Below, one piece after another: positions 25,203 to 33,086 of a DNA stretch of 64,000 bases. The translations under genes were made by a program, and so were the position numbers. The notes beneath the pieces are model-generated. The model had not been told where the DNA came from and did not search any database. It worked only from the letters and a program-made list of their open reading frames with translations. Origin of the DNA: JAUWKC01 sp035529895 (GTDB lineage: Bacteria > Planctomycetota > Phycisphaerae > Sedimentisphaerales > Anaerobacaceae); contig DATKVV010000041.1 in assembly GCA_035529895.1 (NCBI GenBank), forward strand, positions 62,001 to 126,000. The letters are read 5' to 3'. Positions within the stretch are counted from its first letter, which is position 1; each line of letters opens with the position of its first letter.

Positions 25203-27110
25203 CTACTTTATCTTTGCAGCTACTTCCTTGGGAACCTTTCCCAGAACGGCGTTAGTCAGAGTAACCACAGCCCCCGGCTCGACCGTGACCTCCGTCGTGC
25301 CTTTCCCCGCACCTGAGGGCGCGGTTCGTACCTCGTTTTCGTGATAAGGGTCAACGAGTTCCGCTTCTTTGAATCTTACTCCCGGCCAGCTTATGCGCAC
25401 ACGACGAGGCCTTGTTGAACGATTCAGCACGACAACCGTGCCCGTATTCCCCTTGCCCGCAAACGCAGAAACCAGCAGGTCATCGGCATCCGTCCGCGCC
25501 TCCACGCGAACCATCCCTTCTCGAATCCGCCGGCTGTATGCGCCGAACACCCTTAACTGATGACTCGACGCGACCGGCACGAAACCGTGCGACCTGTCCG
25601 GCACGGTAAGCGCCCGTGTCCAGCCGAAAGATGGCTGCACTACGTTCAAAAGCGTCCAGCAATAGCAGATTGCCGACGCATCGGTCAGCACAAGGTTCTT
25701 GTGATACAGTTGGCCCATGGCCAGAGCAATACGATAGCTCGGCCACTGATACTCATCGTTGTTAATACACAGTTCCGTCGAAAGAAATGGCTTATCGCGG
25801 GTCAGCTCCTTCCACTGTGCCGCCAGACTGTCGAACCCATCAGGATTGGTGAAGAACCGCTGATAGTCGTACATGTGCGTGGCCGAATAGTCGATTGCCG
25901 CCCACGCTTGCCTTGAGCTTCGAAACGCTTTCACCCGCTCGATGCCGCCCGAAAGCGTGCCCGCGTCGCTCACGTGCATTTTAACCCTCTCGAAGCCGGC
26001 CTCGTCCAGCTTTCGCCGCAGCATCAGCGTCATCTTGTGCCACATCTGTTCCGTCTGTTGTTTTTCATTTTGAATCCCGACAATATCAGGCGGCGCACCT
26101 GCCTTTTCCTTAGAGACCCTGCAATAATGGACCATTGCCTCAGCATATTTCTCGGCGCCGCCTTCGGCCCACGGCGGCAGAGCCCAGAACTCGAACAGGA
26201 CTTTCCCGCCAAGCCGTCTAAGTGTTTTGATATATTCGAAGTCGCTTACCTCTCCGTTGGGGAAATTGTCGCCATAGTAGTGCGGCGTAGCGTCCTCCAG
26301 CCTGTCCCAGTTGTCCATTTCGGGATTCAGCCGCCTGCCAATCGGGTACTCGCGCTGGATAAGCAGGTTGTACTCGCACACCAGTTGCCACCATCGCCGC
26401 TTGCCTTCCGCACTGAGCTGAGCGTATGCGGTGGGCGTCGTAATGCCGCCGAACCCCAGCACTTTTTGATATCGTAACGACGGATTAACGCGCACAACCG
26501 CAGCCTCCTCTGCTGGCTCGAGCATCTTACCCGAAACTTCTTTATCGCCGCCCGTCAGTCTCAACTGGTGCCGGCTGACATCAAGCAGGCACTCCTGTTT
26601 GAGAACAGTATGTCCATTCAGCGCGACCGATAACCCTAATCTGTGGTCAAATGTTACCGTAACTCCTCGCAATATCCCCGTATAAGGGGCCTTTTCCATG
26701 GGCATACGCAGTTCCGGGTGTCGCAAGCGCTTGCCTTCGAATCTGTTCTCGAACCCCGGCGAGTCGTAGAATCGCTGAAAAAGACCGACCTCCTTATGGT
26801 TAATCGTGACCGTAAACCCTCCATGGTCGCCGGTGAAAATCCACGTAAGCTCGCAGTTAGGGTCGAATCTCTCCAGGCCAATCGTCCGCTCGAAAAGGGC
26901 GGGAAGAAACTCCGAAAAGAACACACGATAGTCCCTGTCCCGGCCCCATGCCTTAAACTCGCTCTGGCCCGTACCAAGTGCGAATGGCATCTCCCCCACC
27001 GCGAAAGGCCGCTGCCACGCAGGCAGAACCTCAACGCTGCGCGCTGAACCGGCTAATAACAATGATAGAACGCCGAATGCTGTTATTAGCTGCTTGACCT
27101 TGGCAGCCAT
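25203..27110 (-). CDS. GH30-like secreted glycoside hydrolase
   Basis: About 635 residues from the ATG at 27110, which begins a clear signal peptide (residues 1-24). An upstream in-frame TTG at 27140 would extend into the symporter stop. An N-terminal domain of some 190 residues precedes the catalytic barrel, which opens with YQKVLGFGGITTP, a GH30-like Q-x-x-x-GFGG start. The acid/base is Glu349 in DIVGIQNE and the nucleophile Glu446 in FLSTELC, 97 residues apart as expected. A beta-sandwich C-terminal domain (VVVLNRSTRPRRV) follows. Family members cleave beta-glucosides, xylans or glucuronoxylans. The substrate here is not predictable. Confidence 0.75.
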   Translation of the reverse strand: MAAKVKQLITAFGVLSLLLAGSARSVEVLPAWQRPFAVGEMPFALGTGQSEFKAWGRDRDYRVFFSEFLPALFERTIGLERFDPNCELTWIFTGDHGGFTVTINHKEVGLFQRFYDSPGFENRFEGKRLRHPELRMPMEKAPYTGILRGVTVTFDHRLGLSVALNGHTVLKQECLLDVSRHQLRLTGGDKEVSGKMLEPAEEAAVVRVNPSLRYQKVLGFGGITTPTAYAQLSAEGKRRWWQLVCEYNLLIQREYPIGRRLNPEMDNWDRLEDATPHYYGDNFPNGEVSDFEYIKTLRRLGGKVLFEFWALPPWAEGGAEKYAEAMVHYCRVSKEKAGAPPDIVGIQNEKQQTEQMWHKMTLMLRRKLDEAGFERVKMHVSDAGTLSGGIERVKAFRSSRQAWAAIDYSATHMYDYQRFFTNPDGFDSLAAQWKELTRDKPFLSTELCINNDEYQWPSYRIALAMGQLYHKNLVLTDASAICYCWTLLNVVQPSFGWTRALTVPDRSHGFVPVASSHQLRVFGAYSRRIREGMVRVEARTDADDLLVSAFAGKGNTGTVVVLNRSTRPRRVRISWPGVRFKEAELVDPYHENEVRTAPSGAGKGTTEVTVEPGAVVTLTNAVLGKVPKEVAAKIK

Positions 27111-27126
27111 TACTTTTTGGTATCTC

Positions 27127-28827
27127 CTACATATTCGCAATCAAATAGACCACGTAGATAATGACCGCAACGCATCCCCAGCCGAAAAGAAATCCAATGA
27201 CCGATGTACGCGACGGGATTGGTATTTCAAGATTAGTATTTGGAAACACATTTTGTTTCTCCGGCACAACCGCACCGGCTGGCAGCGTGCAAGGCGCCGT
27301 TACCACCTCGCCCGGCCTGACGGGAGTTCGCACCAAAGCATAGAAGTTGTCGAGCTTCTCCTTAGCGACCGGCTTGGTAAAAAGGCTCACGATTATGCCC
27401 ACCAGCAATCCTCCCGCCAAATAGAAGACCATTTGCCACGGCAGATAAACTTCCGGCGTGCCACCCTTGACGAAAACGAATCGCAGCGGCTCAGCTCCTG
27501 GGAGACCACCCAGCCAGGAAATGAAAGCTTTCTGACCTGTGAGCCACCAAATCCCAAATGCCGAAAGCGTTCCCGCCCACGCACCGGCCACCGTTGTCCG
27601 CCTCCAGAAAAGACCCAGCCAGAACGCTATCCCCATCATCGGAGAAATCTTCCAGAATATCTCCAGGCCCTTTACCACACCGGGCAGCCAGAAAGCAAAG
27701 CCTACTCCACCGGCCACAATCACAACTGCAGTGATTCGACCTACTGTAATGTAGTGGTGACTGGGCTTATCGGGCAGGAGACGCTTGTAAACGTTTTCCG
27801 TAAAAAGTGCTGACGACGATATCATAAACGCATCGCAGGAGCTCATCACCGAGGCGAGAATTGCCGCGATGAAGATTCCAAGCACTCCGTGGGCTATCTT
27901 CGGCAGAAACTGGCCCGCCACCGCCCCGAAGACCTTGTCCGGCTCCATTGTTCGGCCTGCAAAGTACGCCACCGCTGCCAGCCCAGTCAGGGCCCACGGC
28001 ACCGTGCACAAACGCTTTATCAATGTCCCCCCCATAAAGCCGACGCGTCCTTCCATCTCGGTCTTTCCCGCTGCACAGTTGGCCATGGTGTGGGGCTGGG
28101 TTACGATGCCCACAAGGCCGTTAAAGGCGATTACGGCTATATAAAAGAATCCGATTTCCGCAGGCGCCACCAGCGAGAACATGTGCGGGTCCTCAATCAC
28201 CCGTCGCAATCCCGCTATACCGCCGACTGCGTTCAGTATTAGAGGAAGCAGCAGGAAAGAAAAGATTATGGTCAACACCCCCTGGATGAAATCCGTAATT
28301 ATAGCCGCGCCGAGGCCGCCTGCCACGCCATAAATGACAAATATCACGGTCATAATTGCGATAGCAAAATTGGCGCTTACCAGCCCGCCGGTGCTGGCCG
28401 AGATGACCTCGCTGGACCCCTTGAGCATAACGCCGATATTCACCGCCAGGTTAAGCACCCCCACCACGGCATACAGCATCGCCACACTCGGGCTGTACCT
28501 GGCCTCGAACACATCCGAGGTGGTTATGGCCCGAAACCGCCTGAAAACCGGCGCAATCAGCCAGTAGAACGGCGTCACCGGCAGCCACAGCCACTGATAC
28601 CAGATACCCGACAGGCCATTTGTAAAGCTTTTCGATGCCACGCTCACCGCCTGGTCCGAATGCGTCCCCGTCCCGAAAGAGAACATTATCATCATCGCCT
28701 TGCCGAATCGGCGCGGCATGAAGAAGTCGGCGCTGTCTTTTATCTTTCTGGCCGACCAGATGCCGATGGCCACCATACCAATTAGGTAGACCACCAGAAC
28801 CGCTATATCCGCTGCATGTAATCCCAT
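27127..28827 (-). CDS. Sodium:solute symporter family protein
   Basis: 566 residues with about 13-14 membrane helices. N-terminal ADIAVLVVYLIGMVAIGIW and later GIVTQPHTMANCAAG, SSCDAFMISSSALFTENVYK and WKISPMMGIAFWLGLFWRR match the SSS family sodium sugar transporters. A long periplasmic or cytoplasmic loop and a final helix (FLFGWGCVAVIIYVVYL) close the protein. Together with the GH30-like enzyme whose start overlaps its 3' end region, it probably imports the released sugar. A perfect inverted repeat lies 46 bases upstream of its start. Confidence 0.9.
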   Translation of the reverse strand: MGLHAADIAVLVVYLIGMVAIGIWSARKIKDSADFFMPRRFGKAMMIMFSFGTGTHSDQAVSVASKSFTNGLSGIWYQWLWLPVTPFYWLIAPVFRRFRAITTSDVFEARYSPSVAMLYAVVGVLNLAVNIGVMLKGSSEVISASTGGLVSANFAIAIMTVIFVIYGVAGGLGAAIITDFIQGVLTIIFSFLLLPLILNAVGGIAGLRRVIEDPHMFSLVAPAEIGFFYIAVIAFNGLVGIVTQPHTMANCAAGKTEMEGRVGFMGGTLIKRLCTVPWALTGLAAVAYFAGRTMEPDKVFGAVAGQFLPKIAHGVLGIFIAAILASVMSSCDAFMISSSALFTENVYKRLLPDKPSHHYITVGRITAVVIVAGGVGFAFWLPGVVKGLEIFWKISPMMGIAFWLGLFWRRTTVAGAWAGTLSAFGIWWLTGQKAFISWLGGLPGAEPLRFVFVKGGTPEVYLPWQMVFYLAGGLLVGIIVSLFTKPVAKEKLDNFYALVRTPVRPGEVVTAPCTLPAGAVVPEKQNVFPNTNLEIPIPSRTSVIGFLFGWGCVAVIIYVVYLIANM

Positions 28828-28872
28828 AACTCAGCAACCCTTTCCCGAAATTCGTGACCATTCCCAACCGTC

Positions 28873-28898
28873 GATACTCGAAGCCATATTCGAGTATC
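28873..28898. promoter_or_regulatory. Perfect 10-bp inverted repeat, candidate operator upstream of the symporter operon
   Basis: GATACTCGAA at 28873-28882 and its exact complement TTCGAGTATC at 28889-28898 are separated by 6 bases. A further TCGAG-containing half-site-like stretch (TCGAGCATCGAG) follows at 28904-28915. The site lies 46 bases before the minus-strand symporter start, the usual place for a repressor of a sugar operon. It could also be a transcript hairpin. Confidence 0.45.
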
Positions 28899-29018
28899 CA
28901 GTGTCGAGCATCGAGATTATAAGAAAAATACGGACAAAAACAAGGAATGAAAGGTGCTTCCTGCCTGAATCTGGGATACCATGTTCCCTGGACATCCCAC
29001 TCCCTGAAAAAAAAATGC

Positions 29019-29048
29019 TTGACAGTCTGTGTCTATTTCTTGTAAGAT
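29019..29048 (+). promoter_or_regulatory. Candidate promoter upstream of the PEP-CTERM gene
   Basis: A perfect TTGACA (29019-29024) is followed after 18 bases by TAAGAT (29043-29048). If used, transcription starts near 29055 and gives a leader of about 480 bases before the start codon at 29535. Confidence 0.4.
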
Positions 29049-29285
29049 TATTGGTATCGAACGGAGAAATTGGGGTTTTTAAGACTGTGTATGGGAAATC
29101 CCAGATACAATTATATTGTTGTTGGACCCGTACCTTAATCCACACCTAAAGCCTTCGTGGATGGAGGAGTTGTGCGAGTAATCAGGATAATTGTCGGGGG
29201 GCTCTCAAGGTGGTATTGGTGTGCGCAGATTGTCGTGGGCCCAATCAGCGTACGAACAGAAAGTTTTTAAAGGGAAAAAATGAAA

Positions 29286-29408
29286 AGGAAAATAGGTGCA
29301 AATGCTTCGCAAAACCTCATTTTTTTCATGACTTTCGGTCCTGAGCCAAGTAACCTAAATCTGGTGAAATGCCGTGGTAAAAGACCTTAGGTTTTGCAGG
29401 CTTTTCCT
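29286..29408 (+). ncRNA. Candidate structured 5' leader upstream of the PEP-CTERM gene
   Basis: Three nested complementary arms are visible in a 123-base stretch: AGGAAAA 29286-29292 with TTTTCCT 29402-29408, TGCAAA 29297-29302 with TTTGCA 29393-29398, and CCTAA 29354-29358 with TTAGG 29387-29391. They form a concentric long-range stem with small internal loops, closing a core of about 90 bases. No known riboswitch consensus was recognised. It lies between a candidate promoter and the gene at 29535. It could be a cis-regulatory RNA, but covariation is untested. Confidence 0.35.
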
Positions 29409-29534
29409 GAAAGTAGAGCAGTGGCATGAGAACTTGTTTGGTTCACCACCCAGTTCTTCCCCATTCAGATTAGGTAGTAATAGGGTGATGAATTTGGACA
29501 AGCACAGCGCTGGCAATGGTAAGGGGCAAATCCA

Positions 29535-30206
29535 ATGTTGAAAAAGATTCTGATTCTGTTAATGGCTATTTGCGGAACTGCCGCTGTTGCTAATGCTAAC
29601 TTGTTGGCCGACCCTGGGTTTGAGAGCCCCGACGCCTCTGGCGGCGACCTGAATTGGGTTGACGGCTGGTTGTCATTTGGGGACCCATCCTTTTCGTTAG
29701 TGACACAGACTCAGGCCGAATCCGGCCTGCAATCGTTGAAGATGTTTGGGCCGTGGGTTATCGGAGAAGGGGTAGGCCTTTTACAGACTTTCGCTGCATC
29801 GGAGGGCCAAACATGGGTGGCGGAGGTCTCTTCGTTTAATTCCGGTTCCGACCCAATGGGAACCGGCAACTTTTGCGCAATGAAGATTGAATTCCTCGAT
29901 GCAGGCTATGGCCCGGTAGGCGGCAGTTGGCTGGCGGGGATAAATGTTTTCGAAGTATGGGTTGCCGATGAGTATTCACCACTGGATACGTGGCGGCGAT
30001 TCGGTGTGGGAACGGCCCCCGCGCCCACAGGCACTGCGTTTGCCAATTATGTGCTTCTCGAGGTGCAAGGCTATGACGGTAGCGATCCTTGGGTTCCCAG
30101 CGGCGGCTCGGTGTTTCTGGATAACGCATGCTTCATTCCGGAGCCGACAACGCTGGCTATACTTGGATTTGGTGTTCTGGGCGTGCTCAGAAAAGGCAGA
30201 GCATAA
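29535..30206 (+). CDS. PEP-CTERM sorting domain-containing secreted protein
   Basis: 223 residues. It has a signal peptide (residues 1-21, KKILILLMAICGTAAVANA), a beta-rich body beginning NLLADPGFESPD as in CBM-like LLRNGDFE domains, and a C-terminal sorting tag IPEPTTLAILGFGVLGVLRKGRA-type: PEP motif, hydrophobic helix, then basic residues. Such proteins are processed by exosortase at the cell surface, and no exosortase gene lies in the window. The following gene has a related N-terminal fold, so the two may be a surface or matrix pair. The start is supported by AAGGGG upstream. Confidence 0.88.
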   Translation: MLKKILILLMAICGTAAVANANLLADPGFESPDASGGDLNWVDGWLSFGDPSFSLVTQTQAESGLQSLKMFGPWVIGEGVGLLQTFAASEGQTWVAEVSSFNSGSDPMGTGNFCAMKIEFLDAGYGPVGGSWLAGINVFEVWVADEYSPLDTWRRFGVGTAPAPTGTAFANYVLLEVQGYDGSDPWVPSGGSVFLDNACFIPEPTTLAILGFGVLGVLRKGRA

Positions 30207-30253
30207 AATTGTAACGCAACATTAATGTAATGACAGGTTAAAGGAGTGGTCTC

Positions 30254-31465
30254 ATGTTGAGAAAATGTGCTCTTTTCGTGTTGTTGGTATGTCTGACAAC
30301 GAGCGCGGCAAACGACAATCTGCTGCGCAACGGTGATTTTGAGTTTGGTGATAACGGCAGTTGGAGTAAATGGTGGGGGGGAAATTCGGATATTGCCGAC
30401 CATAGCATGGATTATGGTGGGTCGCCGAATATTGACGCCGCCATATGGTGGTGCGACGATGGGTATGAACAAATAGTACCTATCGGGTCCGCTATATATA
30501 CACTCAGCGGAGATCTGCTCAATAGTTCGTTTGCGCCTCTGGGTGGCGGCAGAAGGACTGTTCTCGAAGCAGAAATCGGCCGCGGAAGCGATGTCTGGTG
30601 GACGCAGGAGGTGTTTATCGACAAGGATGCGCCCCAGAATACGTGGCAAAATCTGACCATGCATATTGACAACACCGCTGCGGGCGCCAGTTGGGTGAAA
30701 GTTGTTCTGATGCAGTGGGATGACTATGGGTGGGCTACCGGTTATGGCAATTCCTATTTTGACAACATTGTGCTCGAGCAGTGTAATTGTCCCAACAAAC
30801 CAGCCGGCGACCTGAATAATGACTGTCGGATTAACTTCGTCGACTTTTCAATGATGGCGGAAGGCTGGGCTGATGATTACAACAATATGGTGCTAAACGG
30901 CGATTTTGAGTTGGGTGATAACGGGAGTTGGAGTAAATGGTGGGGGGGAAATACACAGATTGGCGACCATAGCGCTGATTATGGTGGGTCGGCGAATATT
31001 GATGCCGGCATATGGTGGTGGGACGACGGCTTTGAACAGGAAGTTTCTATTGGGCCCGGTGTGTATACACTCAGCGGGAATCTGCTCAATAGTTCATCTT
31101 TCCCTCTGGGTGACGGCAGAAGGACTATTCTCAAAGCAGAAATTGTCGCAGCCGGCACCGTCTGGTGGACGCAGGAGGCCTTTATAAATGAATACTCTGC
31201 CAGAGATACGTGGCATAATGTGAGTATGGTCATCGACAATAGTGTGGCAGGCGCCGATACGGTCAAAATTGTCCTGATGCAGTGGGACGACTATGGGTGG
31301 ATGGGAATGGGTTTTGGCAATTCCTATTTTGATAACATCGCGCTGGTTGACTGCGGCGGGTGTATGCGCGCATCTGGCGATTTGAACTATGACTGGGATG
31401 TCGACTGGCTCGATGTCTCGATTATGACAGGCGACTGGCTCGAAGATCTCAGTACACCCCCCTAA
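30254..31465 (+). CDS. Secreted protein with two tandem CBM-like domains and dockerin-like repeats
   Basis: 403 residues as read. A signal peptide is followed by two near-identical domains (about residues 20-175 and 212-368), each starting with NGDFE.GDNGSWSKWW and containing AIWWCDDG/GIWWWDDG. The duplication is obvious in DNA as well. After each domain lies a dockerin-like calcium loop: GDLNNDCRINFVDFSMMAEGW and GDLNYDWDVDWLDVSIMTGDW. The stop at 31465 is caused by a six-C run. Removing one C continues the frame into MopE-like repeats, so the true protein was probably longer (see the entry at 31463). Likely carbohydrate-binding surface protein. Confidence 0.85.
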   Translation: MLRKCALFVLLVCLTTSAANDNLLRNGDFEFGDNGSWSKWWGGNSDIADHSMDYGGSPNIDAAIWWCDDGYEQIVPIGSAIYTLSGDLLNSSFAPLGGGRRTVLEAEIGRGSDVWWTQEVFIDKDAPQNTWQNLTMHIDNTAAGASWVKVVLMQWDDYGWATGYGNSYFDNIVLEQCNCPNKPAGDLNNDCRINFVDFSMMAEGWADDYNNMVLNGDFELGDNGSWSKWWGGNTQIGDHSADYGGSANIDAGIWWWDDGFEQEVSIGPGVYTLSGNLLNSSSFPLGDGRRTILKAEIVAAGTVWWTQEAFINEYSARDTWHNVSMVIDNSVAGADTVKIVLMQWDDYGWMGMGFGNSYFDNIALVDCGGCMRASGDLNYDWDVDWLDVSIMTGDWLEDLSTPP

Positions 31466-32227
31466 TCCGAACTGTATTCTCATCGATGACCATGGCGACG
31501 CCTGGGATACTTCGGTGGATTGCAATGATAAATATCCCCGGCCTCAACCATGATCATGCAGACGGCGATGGCTGGAGTACTTGCACCGGCGGCTGCAACG
31601 ACAGCGACCCCCGACCTGAATCTTGACGATGCCGAAACTGACGGCTGGACTATCTGCGAAGGTGACTGTGGCGACAACTATGCTTCAGTAAATCCCGGTG
31701 AAGCGGAAATCTCCAATAACCCAATAGATGATGACTGCGACGGTCTGGCAGATTGTAATGATCACGATTGTAATTCGGCTCTGGAATGCGCCGACTGTCT
31801 CTCCGCAGATTCTATTGAATGTGGCGAAACCTTGTTCGGCGATACTAATGCCCCAGGATCGACGGATAATATTGATTTGTATAGCTGCGCTCCTTTGTTG
31901 GAGGACGAAAGCGCACGCTATTTTGATTTCCACGCCTTGCGTGGTGAGTGTTCGACCCTTCTGGCTGCCAGCGGCGTTCACCCTGAAGTTGCGCAAACAA
32001 TAATGAGACATAATGACATCAACCTGACCATGAACGCTTACACGCATACGCTGAGAGGCCAAGAGGCCAAAGCCATAGAAAGCCTGCTGGATTTATCCCT
32101 GCCGAGCAGAGACAAACAACAGGCGCGAGCGCCCGGCAAAGAAGGCGCCTTGGCGGAAAACTTGGCGCTACTTGGCGGAAACTCTTGCACTACTATGGAC
32201 AACAATGGACAGCCCACCCCCCCGTAG
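31463..32227 (+). pseudogene. Frameshifted MopE-like calcium-binding tail fused to a tyrosine recombinase C-terminus
   Basis: This continues the 30254 gene after three plus-one C-run shifts (31457-31462, 31536-31539, 31608-31612). Reading through them gives three similar units with DG(A/W)xx, CxD and xxN spacing, then PGEAEISNNPIDDDCDG, a MopE-type metal-binding motif, and a pre-peptidase-like ECGETLFGDT stretch. At about 31900 the frame joins, without a stop, the end of an integrase: FDFHALR (His-x-x-Arg), GVHPEVAQTIMRH and the catalytic Tyr in TMNAYTHTLRG. The integrase N-terminus is missing. A minus-strand tRNA-Lys lies 26 bases beyond. It is either a decayed chimera or an assembly with homopolymer errors. 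Confidence 0.75.
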
Positions 32228-32252
32228 TGAAGCCAAAACCACGGTTTTTAAA

Positions 32253-32325
<73 letters not shown>

Positions 32326-32531
32326 CAGGCAGCGCCCGACGGTGCCTGTAATCTATCAACGGCTATTTTAATAACTACAACGCTGTTTACAACCGAATTT
32401 TTTGTTTCTGCACAGGCCCAAGGGCAACAGGTACAGCAGCGATAATATTCAAACAGCCGACGGCGGTCATATACCTGACAGCCCGACACAGCGGGACAGG
32501 CAGCAGATATACGCCCGGCGAGAAAAGCGTT

Positions 32532-33035
32532 CTACAGCTTGAGCCTGTCTTCGTTTTTCTTTTGCCAGGCGCGGATTTTCGCGGTGAGGTGGTCTATGAC
32601 GTCTTTGTGTCGACCGGAATCAAAAAGATTCGTGGTTTCGCCGGGGTCGGTGCTGAGATTGAACAACTGACTCTTGTCACCTTTGAACAGCGATAGTTTC
32701 CAATCCATCGGGGGACACGACCGTCCGAACGGGAACATTCAATTCCGAATCTTCAGGATTCCATTCAATGAACACATGGTCCTCAGCTGCCTTTCCGCCC
32801 TGCATTGGGGGCACAAGGCTTCGGCCTGGGAGATTGCGTCCGGTGCGGCTATTCATCAGCTCAAGCAGCGTTGGAACCATATCGATATGACTGACGGCCG
32901 GGTCAGGATTTTGCAGATTCGCGCGGAGTTCTGCGGCGGGAGAGGTTTTATCCTGCGGGGCATAAGCGATTGTAAAGTAAACATCAGGCCGACGAAGAGC
33001 ATCGCGGGTATTATCGTTCTGTTTTTGAATTTCAT
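32532..33035 (-). pseudogene. Sulfatase remnant with large internal deletion and frameshifts
   Basis: An ATG at 33035 with an AAGGGA upstream starts a signal-peptide-like sequence (KFKNRTIIPAMLFVGLMF). Shortly after, in another frame, the sequence reads as the end of a type I sulfatase: SHIDMVPTLLELM, DHVFIEWNPED, then in a third frame WKLSLFKGDKSQLFNLSTDPGETTNLF, the usual C-terminal domain. The 350-400 residues in between, including the CxPSR formylglycine site, are gone. At least two shifts separate the pieces (near 32990 and 32720). It cannot make an active enzyme. It lies between the tRNA and the DUF4139-like gene. Confidence 0.82.
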
Positions 33036-33086
33036 ATTTGGTTCCCTTTCAAACGGACGGTAAATATCCTCGCAACGAGCACAGGA

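Noticed and set aside
28831..29145. Minus-strand open frame of 104 codons upstream of the symporter
   Set aside because: No domain or ribosome-binding site, and it overlaps the inverted repeat and promoter region.
29281..29410. Known riboswitch (cyclic di-GMP or cobalamin) in the PEP-CTERM leader
   Set aside because: Isolated motif-like words (GCAAA, GGTGAAA) occur but the conserved order and pairings of these classes were not found.
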